Source of the DNA: Candidatus Thorarchaeota archaeon
Lineage (GTDB): Archaea; Asgardarchaeota; Thorarchaeia; Thorarchaeales; Thorarchaeaceae
DNA length: 7,587 nucleotides
Reading direction: 5' to 3'
Assembly (NCBI GenBank): GCA_016840965.1
Contig: JAEORI010000103.1
Location: 1-7,587 of the forward strand
Numbering within the stretch: the stretch's first letter is position 1; every line of letters starts with the position of its first letter. The notes beneath the pieces are model-generated. The model ran no database searches. It saw only the letters and a list, made by a program, of their open reading frames with translations, and was not told the origin of the DNA. Made by a program: the position numbers and the translations under genes. This document shows positions 1 to 6,097 of the stretch, piece by piece.

Positions 1-1
1 A

Positions 2-685
2 AAAGCCGCACTTAGACTTATGCGAATGATTGCTCATAATGAAGGATTTGGGAAAGTGTTAGCAAAAGGTGTTCGAATAGCTGCAGATGAAATTGGTCAT
101 GGTAGTCAAAAACTTGCAGTTCATGTAAAAGGTTTGGAAACTGCAGCGTGGGATCCAAGAGGAAAAAGAGGACTTGGCCTCTCATACGCTACGGCTGATG
201 TAGGATCAAGTCATTTACGAGGATGGCCACAAACTACTGAAAAACCAGATGCATCCGCGAGTGATGTTATTGAATCGATGGTAACTGAACGCGATACAAA
301 AATCTTCACAGACTCATTGGTTCTCTGCCATTTTACGTGGCACTTTCCACTAACTCGAGACGAGAAGATACAGTTGTTCAATAGTGCAACAGGGCTTGAC
401 TATAATGATAGGCATGTTTCTGAATTTGGACAGCGTGTTGAAACACTAATCAGGTTATTCAATATAAATGAAGGAGTGACACGTGCTGATGACATCCTTC
501 CTCCTCGGTTCTGGGAACCTGATACAATTGGCCCTTCAAAAGGAATGAAGTCCTTCATAGATATGGATGATTTTGAGCTGTCCCTAGACAAATACTATGA
601 ATTAAGAGGTTGGACTTTGGACGGTGTTCCCACAGAGGAAACTATTAGGAAACTTGGTCTGAGTTCAATCGTTTTCCAAGACTAA
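2..685 (+). CDS. Aldehyde:ferredoxin oxidoreductase family protein, C-terminal part (5' end outside window)
   Basis: Tungsten- or molybdenum-pterin enzyme of the AOR family; in archaea these oxidise aldehydes to carboxylic acids in the cytoplasm with ferredoxin as acceptor. The reading frame is open to the left edge, with codons K-A-A-L-R-L before the first ATG at 20, so that ATG is internal. About 227 residues of a usual ~600 are present. Visible signatures, counting from the ATG at 20: the pterin-side block DPRGKRGLGLSYATADVG at 45-62, followed by SSHLRG, close to the family's DPRxxxGxxLxYATxxxGxxHxRG; then DSLVLC at 98-103, matching the DxxGL(C/D) motif whose Cys is the last ligand of the [4Fe-4S] cluster (the Gly is Val here). 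The C-terminal segment WEPDTIGPSKGMKSFIDMDD, the helix DKYYELRGWTLDGVPTEETI and the ending KLGL are typical of the family. The other three cluster cysteines would lie in the missing part. Subtype and substrate cannot be told from this fragment. It ends one base before the convergent acetyltransferase gene. Confidence 0.95.
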   Translation, partial: KAALRLMRMIAHNEGFGKVLAKGVRIAADEIGHGSQKLAVHVKGLETAAWDPRGKRGLGLSYATADVGSSHLRGWPQTTEKPDASASDVIESMVTERDTKIFTDSLVLCHFTWHFPLTRDEKIQLFNSATGLDYNDRHVSEFGQRVETLIRLFNINEGVTRADDILPPRFWEPDTIGPSKGMKSFIDMDDFELSLDKYYELRGWTLDGVPTEETIRKLGLSSIVFQD

Positions 686-686
686 T

Positions 687-1136
687 TCACTCGAAGAAAC
701 CTGGTCGGAAATCCTTACGTAGATAGACCTCTTTCCGTTCTTCTCTAAAACCAGACTCAGTATAAAGATCGAAAAGATCTGCTCTTGATACATCAAAGAC
801 TGCGTCCAAAGCACGGAGACTTTTTTCGTGACCAATCTCAATAGTTTTCTCAAGCATCTTTTTTCCAAGATCTGTTCCTTCAAGGTCATCTTCTATTTCG
901 AAATGTCTGATGAAGCCTACACGCCCCAACGAAGGATCCTTTGCAATATCAAGTTTCAATGCTGCTACTACCATTCCTCTAATTACTGCTATGACAAACA
1001 TCGTTTCACTGCTTACGCCTACCGGTGTTGCTGCAGAATGTTGAATCAATTGCTGGAAGTTTTTTCCCTCACGAACATAGAACTCTTCTATCAGTGACCT
1101 ATCCTGCGCTGTTGCAAGCCTTACATCGACATTCAT
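687..1136 (-). CDS. GNAT-family N-acetyltransferase
   Basis: A 149-residue protein with the size and layout of a single-domain GNAT acetyltransferase, which moves acetyl from acetyl-CoA to an amine. The N-terminus DVRLATAQDRSLIEEFY (4-20) is the classic beta1-alpha1 opening. Beta strands follow at 46-63 (MFVIAVIRGMVVAALKLD) and 72-82 (RVGFIRHFEIE). The acetyl-CoA pyrophosphate loop would be DLEGTDLGKKMLEKTIEIG (84-102), a degenerate Q/RxxGxG/A: the two glycines are kept but the basic lead residue is not. ALDAVFDVSRADLFDLYTESGFREE (109-133) is the usual late strand plus helix ending in YxxxGF. The substrate is unknown. The ATG at 1136 is backed by an AGAGGT Shine-Dalgarno eight bases upstream. 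The gene converges with the AOR gene and diverges from a small membrane-protein gene, so it is probably transcribed alone. A diverged, inactive member is possible given the weak P-loop. Confidence 0.75.
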   Translation of the reverse strand: MNVDVRLATAQDRSLIEEFYVREGKNFQQLIQHSAATPVGVSSETMFVIAVIRGMVVAALKLDIAKDPSLGRVGFIRHFEIEDDLEGTDLGKKMLEKTIEIGHEKSLRALDAVFDVSRADLFDLYTESGFREERKEVYLRKDFRPGFFE

Positions 1137-1144
1137 ACTCAGAT

Positions 1145-1150
1145 ACCTCT
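1145..1150 (-). promoter_or_regulatory. Shine-Dalgarno of the acetyltransferase gene
   Basis: Reading the minus strand, AGAGGT lies eight bases before the ATG at 1136. It pairs with the anti-SD at the 3' end of archaeal 16S rRNA and supports this start. Confidence 0.55.
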
Positions 1151-1221
1151 GGACAAATCATTGAGCATGCAAGAACAAGTTAGAAGTGTTTTGTTTGGGA
1201 CCAATTTGATAAGCTCTAATA

Positions 1222-1237
1222 TCCATATGAGTATGGA
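1222..1237. repeat. Inverted repeat TCCATA-TGAG-TATGGA between divergent genes
   Basis: Perfect six-base arms separated by four bases, in the 111-base gap between the acetyltransferase start (1136) and the small membrane-protein start (1248). The right arm contains the first three bases (GGA) of the latter's Shine-Dalgarno. In RNA it could form a small hairpin hiding the ribosome site; in DNA it could be an operator half-site pair. One 6-4-6 palindrome in a gap this size can also arise by chance. The rest of the gap (1137-1221) shows no further gene; an AT-rich TTTGATAAG near 1205 is a weak candidate TATA element. Confidence 0.35.
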
Positions 1238-1240
1238 GTG
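1235..1240 (+). promoter_or_regulatory. Shine-Dalgarno GGAGTG before TTG start
   Basis: GGAGTG is followed by a seven-base spacer and then TTG at 1248. Motif and spacing are near ideal. A stop codon (TGA, 1245-1247) immediately precedes the TTG in frame, so this fixes the start of the 38-codon ORF. Confidence 0.5.
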
Positions 1241-1247
1241 ATATTGA

Positions 1248-1364
1248 TTGTCTGTTAATGATGATACATCATCTGACATACTTCTTCCTCTTGTACTAAT
1301 TGTATGTCTGATACTTCTACTTCTTGCTCTTGCCATTATATACATTCCACGATTTATTGGATGA
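1248..1364 (+). CDS. Small single-span membrane protein (38 aa, TTG start)
   Basis: I do not recognise a family. The frame starting at TTG 1248 reads MSVNDDTSSDI, then one hydrophobic helix of about 22 residues (positions 12-33, containing LVLIVCLILLLLALAIIYI), then PRFIG and TGA at 1362-1364. The N-terminus is acidic and polar and the tail has one Arg, so by the positive-inside rule it would be N-out, C-in. Support for coding: a well-spaced GGAGTG upstream; an uninterrupted clean membrane span flanked by polar ends; and a stop 16 bases before the convergent ParA-type gene ends, filling a gap that is otherwise empty. It is preceded by the acetyltransferase gene reading the other way. Against it: it is very short, lacks an ATG, and T-rich DNA readily yields hydrophobic frames. 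Small single-span proteins often act as subunits or regulators of larger membrane complexes, but nothing here names a partner. Confidence 0.5.
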   Translation: MSVNDDTSSDILLPLVLIVCLILLLLALAIIYIPRFIG

Positions 1365-1380
1365 TAAATCCTCTATCCAC

Positions 1381-2133
1381 TCATTTCATCAAACGATAAA
1401 TCTCATCAATGTTCTTTGTGAACTCGCTATCGGGATGTCGAAGTGTAACAACATAACGACTTCCTGCTTCAATGAGTAACGGAAGTAATGGAATAATTGT
1501 TGCTACAGTTGTTTTGAATTTCTGCTCGACCTCAGAAATAATTGCTTTATTCTCATAAATTCCCGGTTTCTTGTTTATTATTATCCTTATGTCTGGAACC
1601 TGCAATTTTCTGGCAACACTCAGTGTTGCTGCAGTACCAAGTAAGTCCTGTTCATCAATTCTCGCAACAACGAATAGATAATCAGCTGTCGCCATTGAAA
1701 GCAAGGTTTCTCTATCTAGTCCCGGGTGTGTGTCAATGATTAGATAGTCGAGGTCTTTCTTCTTGATAACATCTGTAAAACCTTTTTTGAGGTCTCCAAC
1801 TTCATACCCTTCTCTAAGGATTCGAGTTATGTCCGTGGCTGTCATAGAGCTTGGAATCAAGAATAACTTCCCTTTCTTGATACTCAGTCGTTCAGTAAGA
1901 TCGATGCATGCATCTGTGATATCACATGATCCTCTGAGATAGTCATTGAGAGTATATTTCAGCTTCTCTCTACCCAAACCAAAAATAACGTGAATTCCTG
2001 GAGATGCCATGTCTGTGTCCATTACAGCAACTCGTTTACCATCTAACGCAGCAGCTGCAGCTAGATTCGCTGCTATGTTTGACTTTCCTGTGCCACCCCT
2101 AAAGCTATGAATCGAAACTATTTTACCTGACAT
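1381..2133 (-). CDS. MinD/ParA-family ATPase (SIMIBI class) with RGGTGKS Walker A
   Basis: A 250-residue P-loop ATPase of the MinD/ParA group, which as a class dimerises on ATP and positions cargo on membrane or nucleoid. Motifs: Walker A FRGGTGKSN at 11-19; switch I/Walker A' VMDTDMASPG at 37-46; Walker B YLIIDTHPGLD at 130-140; base-recognition strand IIINKK at 184-189. The class signature lysine (KGGxGK) is Arg12; the phosphate-binding Lys17 is intact. The chain ends DEIYRLMK and shows no obvious MinD-type extra amphipathic membrane-targeting tail, although this final helix is short and partly basic. The ATG at 2133 lies 11 bases inside the preceding longin-like gene, which suggests translational coupling; GAGAGG lies about ten bases upstream of it. 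It is the last gene of a three-gene minus-strand cluster. A role in moving or switching the two longin-like proteins upstream is inferred from context only. Confidence 0.92.
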   Translation of the reverse strand: MSGKIVSIHSFRGGTGKSNIAANLAAAAALDGKRVAVMDTDMASPGIHVIFGLGREKLKYTLNDYLRGSCDITDACIDLTERLSIKKGKLFLIPSSMTATDITRILREGYEVGDLKKGFTDVIKKKDLDYLIIDTHPGLDRETLLSMATADYLFVVARIDEQDLLGTAATLSVARKLQVPDIRIIINKKPGIYENKAIISEVEQKFKTTVATIIPLLPLLIEAGSRYVVTLRHPDSEFTKNIDEIYRLMK

Positions 2134-3433
2134 GACTAAGCATCCTCTCTTTCAACCATTGAACATAATTACCAAGAGCTCGAAGAACTTCCAATATCCT
2201 TTGTGCTGGAATTTCTGACCTTTCTGAAATCTCTCTAAGTGACAGACTACCATTACAGTATTTCCAGATAGAATCAACGATATCAAAGTCCCTTTTCTTA
2301 ATTCCTATGACTTCGAGATATGCTACAAATCTCTCATCTCGATCCTCCATTACTGGAAACAGTTTTGAGATTCGAACTACACCTCTTGCTATAAGCTGTG
2401 CAAGTACTTCATCCGCATGTTCCTTAATCAACCCACTTGCATCAACCACTTCTGCCACTGTACTAGTTTTATCAATTGAATTAACGAGACGAAGAGCTCC
2501 TGATTGAATGCTCTCCGAGAATGATGATAATGACATCTTTGTTTCTCGCCGAATATCCTCGAATGGAACTGCCGCTTCGACTGCGTCGTAGTCGTAGAAC
2601 GAGATTGGTCCCTCGATCTTATCCGGTTCGAATTTTCTTGCATTTTCAAAACTAGTTAACTGCAGTAGAGAGGTGAATGGATTGATCAAATCTAGATATG
2701 TCTTCTCTAACATCCCAAGTTTAACTACAAATGCACATAGACCCTTTTTGGGTATCTGCATTAGTAGAAATGAGGTGCCTTTCTCAAGGCTTGTATGTTC
2801 CCTCATCTCCACCTTCTTTTTCACAGTTGGTAGGAAGTCAAGAACTGCTTCCAATTCATATGCTCTCAAGTTTGATACAGCCACATATCCGTCCGATGTA
2901 ACAACTCCTCCCCGTAGAATATCACGATTGATTTCAACTTCTGAAAGAACTCGTTTTAATGAGTTTAGATCTTGAGCTGGTAGGAGCATAGTTTTGTATC
3001 GACGTGCTAAGCCTGGAATCCCATTAAATTTTTGAAGTGTTACTTCAACAATGTCTGCAAATGGTCTGAATTTTTTCGAATCAGGGAGTTCTTTTCTAAG
3101 GTCAGAATAGAACATACTAACAAATTGTTCAGCGAGATCTTGAAGGATGACTCTATGAATTTCCCCGCTATCTTCCTCAGACACGAGGGCAATAAAATAG
3201 AGGTCTCCTTTTCGCTCCCATACCAGTTTATTCTTTTCAAAAGACATGACCATGATTCTATCTTTACTAACTTCTTGTGCAAATGAACTAACAGCAGAAA
3301 GAAAAGCTGCTGTAAGTTCATCAAGTCTCCGAGTTCCACTCACGCTATAGTGGAACAGTAATATTCCTCCTTCACGGAGCACAATGATCTCTTTAACCAA
3401 GGAGATTACCCCACGACCGCATAACCGCATCAT
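2123..3433 (-). CDS. Longin-like domain + middle (roadblock-like?) domain + C-terminal winged helices
   Basis: Function unknown. Residues 13-110 show an alternating strand/helix pattern like archaeal longin-type domains: VKEIIVLREGGILLFHYS, then LDELTAAFLSAVSSFAQEV, then strands IMVMSFEKNKLVWERKGDLY and FIALVSE, then helix VILQDLAEQFVSMF. Residues ~160-260 form a second alpha/beta unit (GGVVTSDGYVAVSN, helix, FLLMQI, CAFVVKLG) that loosely fits a roadblock/LC7 fold. Residues ~310-425 hold two winged-helix-like segments (SIDKTSTVAEVVDASGL; CNGSLSLREISERSEIP). The downstream half of the neighbouring 329-residue protein is clearly homologous to the C-terminal segment, as is its N-terminus to the longin-like part, so the middle domain is the difference. 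No signal peptide or membrane span. The ATG at 3433 has no clear SD; a TTG at 3400 preceded by GGGGT, beginning MVKEIIVL exactly where paralogue similarity begins, is a good alternative. It overlaps the ATPase gene by 11 bases. Confidence 0.75.
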   Translation of the reverse strand: MMRLCGRGVISLVKEIIVLREGGILLFHYSVSGTRRLDELTAAFLSAVSSFAQEVSKDRIMVMSFEKNKLVWERKGDLYFIALVSEEDSGEIHRVILQDLAEQFVSMFYSDLRKELPDSKKFRPFADIVEVTLQKFNGIPGLARRYKTMLLPAQDLNSLKRVLSEVEINRDILRGGVVTSDGYVAVSNLRAYELEAVLDFLPTVKKKVEMREHTSLEKGTSFLLMQIPKKGLCAFVVKLGMLEKTYLDLINPFTSLLQLTSFENARKFEPDKIEGPISFYDYDAVEAAVPFEDIRRETKMSLSSFSESIQSGALRLVNSIDKTSTVAEVVDASGLIKEHADEVLAQLIARGVVRISKLFPVMEDRDERFVAYLEVIGIKKRDFDIVDSIWKYCNGSLSLREISERSEIPAQRILEVLRALGNYVQWLKERMLSHVR

Positions 3434-3446
3434 GAGGGACGAAGGC

Positions 3447-3455
3447 CTTAATACC
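3447..3455 (-). promoter_or_regulatory. Possible TATA element in the 48-base gap between the two longin-like genes
   Basis: On the minus strand the gap (3434-3481) contains CAAAGGTATTAAGG. If the TATTAAG part acts as a TATA box, transcription would begin roughly 25 bases on, near 3425, inside the annotated ATG and ahead of the TTG at 3400. It would then provide an internal promoter for the longin/ATPase pair. This is a weak match judged by eye; simple read-through from the upstream paralogue is equally possible. Confidence 0.2.
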
Positions 3456-3481
3456 TTTGTTAGAAATGACGTGATTATAGT

Positions 3482-4471
3482 TCAAGACTTCAATTCATCT
3501 GATAATCCTGTAACCTCGACGAGCTTCCACTCTACTTCATCCCCAAGTTTTTCAAACACATCATACAGTTGTTCTGGAACGACACCAAGACGCTCACTAA
3601 TTTCAACAAGAGATCGTTCCCCATTGCATAGGGATTTTGCTCGTTCGAGGAGTTGGTAGTCCTTACTTGGTAGACCTATTAAATCGAGATAAGCATCAAA
3701 ACGAGCATCCTTTTCTTGAAGTAATGGACAAAGTTTTGATACCCTTAGTAGTCCTCTAATTGCTAGATATTCGATAATCTCCGATATTTCAGTTTCCGAA
3801 AGACCTAGATTTCTACTAATGTCATATATTGATGTCTTTCCATCAATTGAAGAGAGTACTCGATTTCCATAATTACCAAGGTCTCTGTGAAATTCATCTA
3901 AAAATCCCCCAGATCTTATTGCGATGTCTAGATTATCTTTATTGATCTTTGGAATAACAAATGAACTAAGACTCGACATTATAACCAAAATCCCTTCATA
4001 ATATGAGAATACTCCTCTAACATCATTTTCGAAATCCATGAATACATCTAATACTGGTATGTCCATTCTGAGTTCGTTTTGGTATCGAGAAACAAATCTC
4101 TTACTAAGCTCTCTGAGGACAACTCTCAGGACCTTTTCTGAAGAACCAGATTCAACTAGGAAGATAAAGAGATAGTCTGTTCCATACTGCTCATACAGAA
4201 GTTCTGACCCTTCGAAAGATAATCTTTGAACTGATTTCTCTCCAAACTCGGCTGCAAAGCTTGTAATGGCACTTAAGAAACCTGACAACAACTCGTCTAG
4301 TTTTCTCGTTTCAGTAGTTGAAAAGTGGAAGATTGGAGTGCCTCCACTTGTAAGAACCATAAACTCTTGAACGCCAAGTCTTTCGAGCAAATACTTTCTC
4401 TCCGTCTTTTGTTCAGATTCTGTTAAGTCTTTAACATATCGCCTATGAGTTGATGTGACAGCCCGAAACAT
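3482..4471 (-). CDS. Longin-like domain + C-terminal winged helices (short paralogue)
   Basis: Function unknown; first gene of the longin/longin/ATPase cluster and a paralogue of the next gene. Longin-like part at ~34-130: VQEFMVLTSGGTPIFHFS, LDELLSGFLSAITSFAAEF, VQRLSFEGSELLYEQYGTDY, LFIFLVES, VVLRELSKRFVSRY; this follows the downstream protein strand by strand. After a linker (131-195) come two winged-helix-like units: VLSSIDGKTSIYDISRNLGL with IIEYLAIRGLLRVSKLCPLL, and SLCNGERSLVEISERLGVVP with LYDVFEKLGDEVEW. The ~100-residue middle domain of the paralogue is absent. Start: the frame runs up to ATG 4471, which has no SD and would leave only 34 bases to the divergent permease gene. TTG at 4390 (codon 28) has GGAG nine bases before it and begins MLERLGVQEFMVL, just ahead of the shared region, so the shorter form may be the true protein. 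No signal peptide or membrane span is visible. Confidence 0.75.
   Translation of the reverse strand: MFRAVTSTHRRYVKDLTESEQKTERKYLLERLGVQEFMVLTSGGTPIFHFSTTETRKLDELLSGFLSAITSFAAEFGEKSVQRLSFEGSELLYEQYGTDYLFIFLVESGSSEKVLRVVLRELSKRFVSRYQNELRMDIPVLDVFMDFENDVRGVFSYYEGILVIMSSLSSFVIPKINKDNLDIAIRSGGFLDEFHRDLGNYGNRVLSSIDGKTSIYDISRNLGLSETEISEIIEYLAIRGLLRVSKLCPLLQEKDARFDAYLDLIGLPSKDYQLLERAKSLCNGERSLVEISERLGVVPEQLYDVFEKLGDEVEWKLVEVTGLSDELKS
4421..4436. repeat. Inverted repeat TGTTAA-GTCT-TTAACA near divergent promoters
   Basis: Perfect six-base arms with a four-base spacer. If the short longin-like gene starts at TTG 4390, this palindrome sits in the ~127-base space between it and the divergent permease gene, where a shared operator would be expected. 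The right half continues as TTTAACATAT, a passable TATA-like run for the plus strand. If the ATG at 4471 is used instead, the repeat is inside coding sequence and probably coincidental. Confidence 0.3.
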
Positions 4472-4502
4472 CCATAACTAGTTAATGATTCGCTCTTTCT
4501 GA

Positions 4503-4509
4503 AAGGTGG
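4503..4509 (+). promoter_or_regulatory. Shine-Dalgarno-like AAGGTGG at the permease start
   Basis: AAGGTGG contains AGGTG, complementary to the 16S anti-SD. It overlaps the GTG at 4506 but lies eight bases ahead of the in-frame TTG at 4518, so it argues for initiation at 4518, four codons downstream. Confidence 0.4.
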
Positions 4510-6089
4510 AAATTGATTTGCTTGAGTATCGTGATTTTCCGTTTAAAACAATGATTATCTATGTGTTGCTCTCTGTTCCACTGGCTTTCTCCATCTATGT
4601 AATCACAGGTCTCTTATCGGGAACTCTATTTAGCTTTGTAGGTTTAACAATAGCTGAACATCATGGACTTCTTGGGTATGGTGCTTTAACTGCTACCATA
4701 GCACTGCCCCTTTCAGGACTGCTCGTCGATCGTGTCCGAAAATATGATTTCTTGATGTATCTTGCTGCAATATTACCAAGTCTGATAGGAATTCTTAGTG
4801 TGTTAGAAATCATACCAGAGTTTTCTGACACATATCCTTTGGTGCTAGCTACAAGCACTTTTGGTTGTCTTGCTTTAATGCTAATATCCTGGTCTGTACG
4901 AATTAATCAGAGCTTTGTTGTTCGTTTCCGGGGAAGGACTGTTGCAATTTTCCTTGCGTTGTCGATAATCATTTACTCCATCTTTACATATGTTGATAGT
5001 ATAGGAGTCATTACTGTCATATTGAATACAATTGCTGTTCCTGCTTTCAGTTCATTGATTGCTGTGATTCTTTCAGCTGCTTTTAGACCATGGAGAGTTG
5101 CCCGCGCATCGCTAGCAATCTCCGGTAGTTCATTCAAATATTTCATCCCTATGACATTTGTTTTGGGTGCACATCTTCTCTGGTACACTGTTACCAAGCA
5201 AGCATTATTGGATTTAGAAACTCCAGTTGTATCACTAAGTCAATCGGTCAATATTGGTCTTTATGAAATGATACCATTTGTTGTACCAATTATCCTTGCA
5301 GGTATCATGTCAGATCGTCTTGGTCGAAAAACCGCATTTCGTTTTGTCATTCTCATACTTGGTTTGCTAACAATTTTTGGTTCCACACTTTATAGCACTG
5401 ACAATCTGCTACTCCTTCTAATTGCTGAGAGGTTTGTGGAAGGTTATTTACTTGGGTTGTGTTTGTTGTTGATTTGGCCCGAACTTGGTCCAGTTAGAAC
5501 GAGGGGATTTCGCCTTTCATTGTATTGGTTCTTCTTTCTTGGCTACATGACTCTTTTCTGGGCACTAGACCTCAATGTTGTCTTGCTTGGTGTGACATTT
5601 GATGCACCAACTTGGCTACAACCAGTAGGAGGTCAGATAGCAATAGTGTTATCACTTGGAGCATTGTATTTGACAGGTCCTTTGCCAACAACTCTTGGAA
5701 GAGAAATCGAAATGGAAGATCTTGATTTGGATTTTGACGACCGGCAAGTCAAAAGGACAGTTGATGCATTTGTGAAAGCTGATGATTTTGCGTCCATTCG
5801 AAGCCAAATTGACATTATGGATGCAGGGGCTGATCTGAGTGACAATGATGTAGATGCAATTCTTGGTGAAGAGTTCCGGGACACACTTCCTCTTCGAAGA
5901 GTTCCTGGTATCGGTGCAAGTTTAGAGAAAAAACTGAATGCGGCGGGACACGAATCCGCCGCACAACTAGCCGGAGAATCTGCTCAGAGGCTAGCTCAGA
6001 AAGTTGAAGGGCTTACTATTTCTCGTGCTGAAAAGATTTTGAAGGATGCTCGTAAGGTAGTCAAGAAGACAGTCAAGAAGAAGAAGTAG
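4506..6089 (+). CDS. MFS-type permease fused to a C-terminal helix-hairpin-helix domain
   Basis: A 527-residue protein. Residues ~15-392 are a polytopic membrane domain with about 12 spans and the MFS loop 2-3 motif in both halves: GLLVDRVRK (71-79) and GIMSDRLGRK (266-275), the hallmark of the family's internal repeat. The transported substrate cannot be inferred. After the last span (GALYLTGPLP, 385-394) comes an acidic linker (EIEMEDLDLDFDD), a helical stretch (RTVDAFVKADDFASIRSQID) and, at ~460-520, a helix-hairpin-helix unit: LRRVPGIGASLEKKLNAAGH (PGIG hairpin) plus a second helix pair QKVEGLTISRAEKILKDARK, ending in KKTVKKKK. HhH domains usually bind DNA backbone or mediate protein contacts, so such a tail on a transporter is unusual; it would be cytosolic. 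The coordinates use GTG 4506, but SD spacing favours TTG 4518, which removes four residues. The gene diverges from the longin-like cluster and ends eight bases before the convergent mtd stop. Confidence 0.88.
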   Translation: MEIDLLEYRDFPFKTMIIYVLLSVPLAFSIYVITGLLSGTLFSFVGLTIAEHHGLLGYGALTATIALPLSGLLVDRVRKYDFLMYLAAILPSLIGILSVLEIIPEFSDTYPLVLATSTFGCLALMLISWSVRINQSFVVRFRGRTVAIFLALSIIIYSIFTYVDSIGVITVILNTIAVPAFSSLIAVILSAAFRPWRVARASLAISGSSFKYFIPMTFVLGAHLLWYTVTKQALLDLETPVVSLSQSVNIGLYEMIPFVVPIILAGIMSDRLGRKTAFRFVILILGLLTIFGSTLYSTDNLLLLLIAERFVEGYLLGLCLLLIWPELGPVRTRGFRLSLYWFFFLGYMTLFWALDLNVVLLGVTFDAPTWLQPVGGQIAIVLSLGALYLTGPLPTTLGREIEMEDLDLDFDDRQVKRTVDAFVKADDFASIRSQIDIMDAGADLSDNDVDAILGEEFRDTLPLRRVPGIGASLEKKLNAAGHESAAQLAGESAQRLAQKVEGLTISRAEKILKDARKVVKKTVKKKK

Positions 6090-6097
6090 TAATGGAA

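Noticed and set aside
828..1097. 89-codon plus-strand frame inside the acetyltransferase gene
   Set aside because: Cys/Tyr/Phe-rich shadow translation opposite a frame with GNAT features and a good SD.
1139..1345. 68-codon minus-strand frame in the gap upstream of the acetyltransferase
   Set aside because: No SD before its ATG, Arg/Ser/Thr-rich composition without a recognisable fold, and it is antisense to the better-supported small membrane ORF.
2673..3339. Several 80-100 codon frames on both strands inside the longer longin-like gene
   Set aside because: All overlap one 436-codon frame that is supported by homology to its neighbour; compositions are shadow-like.
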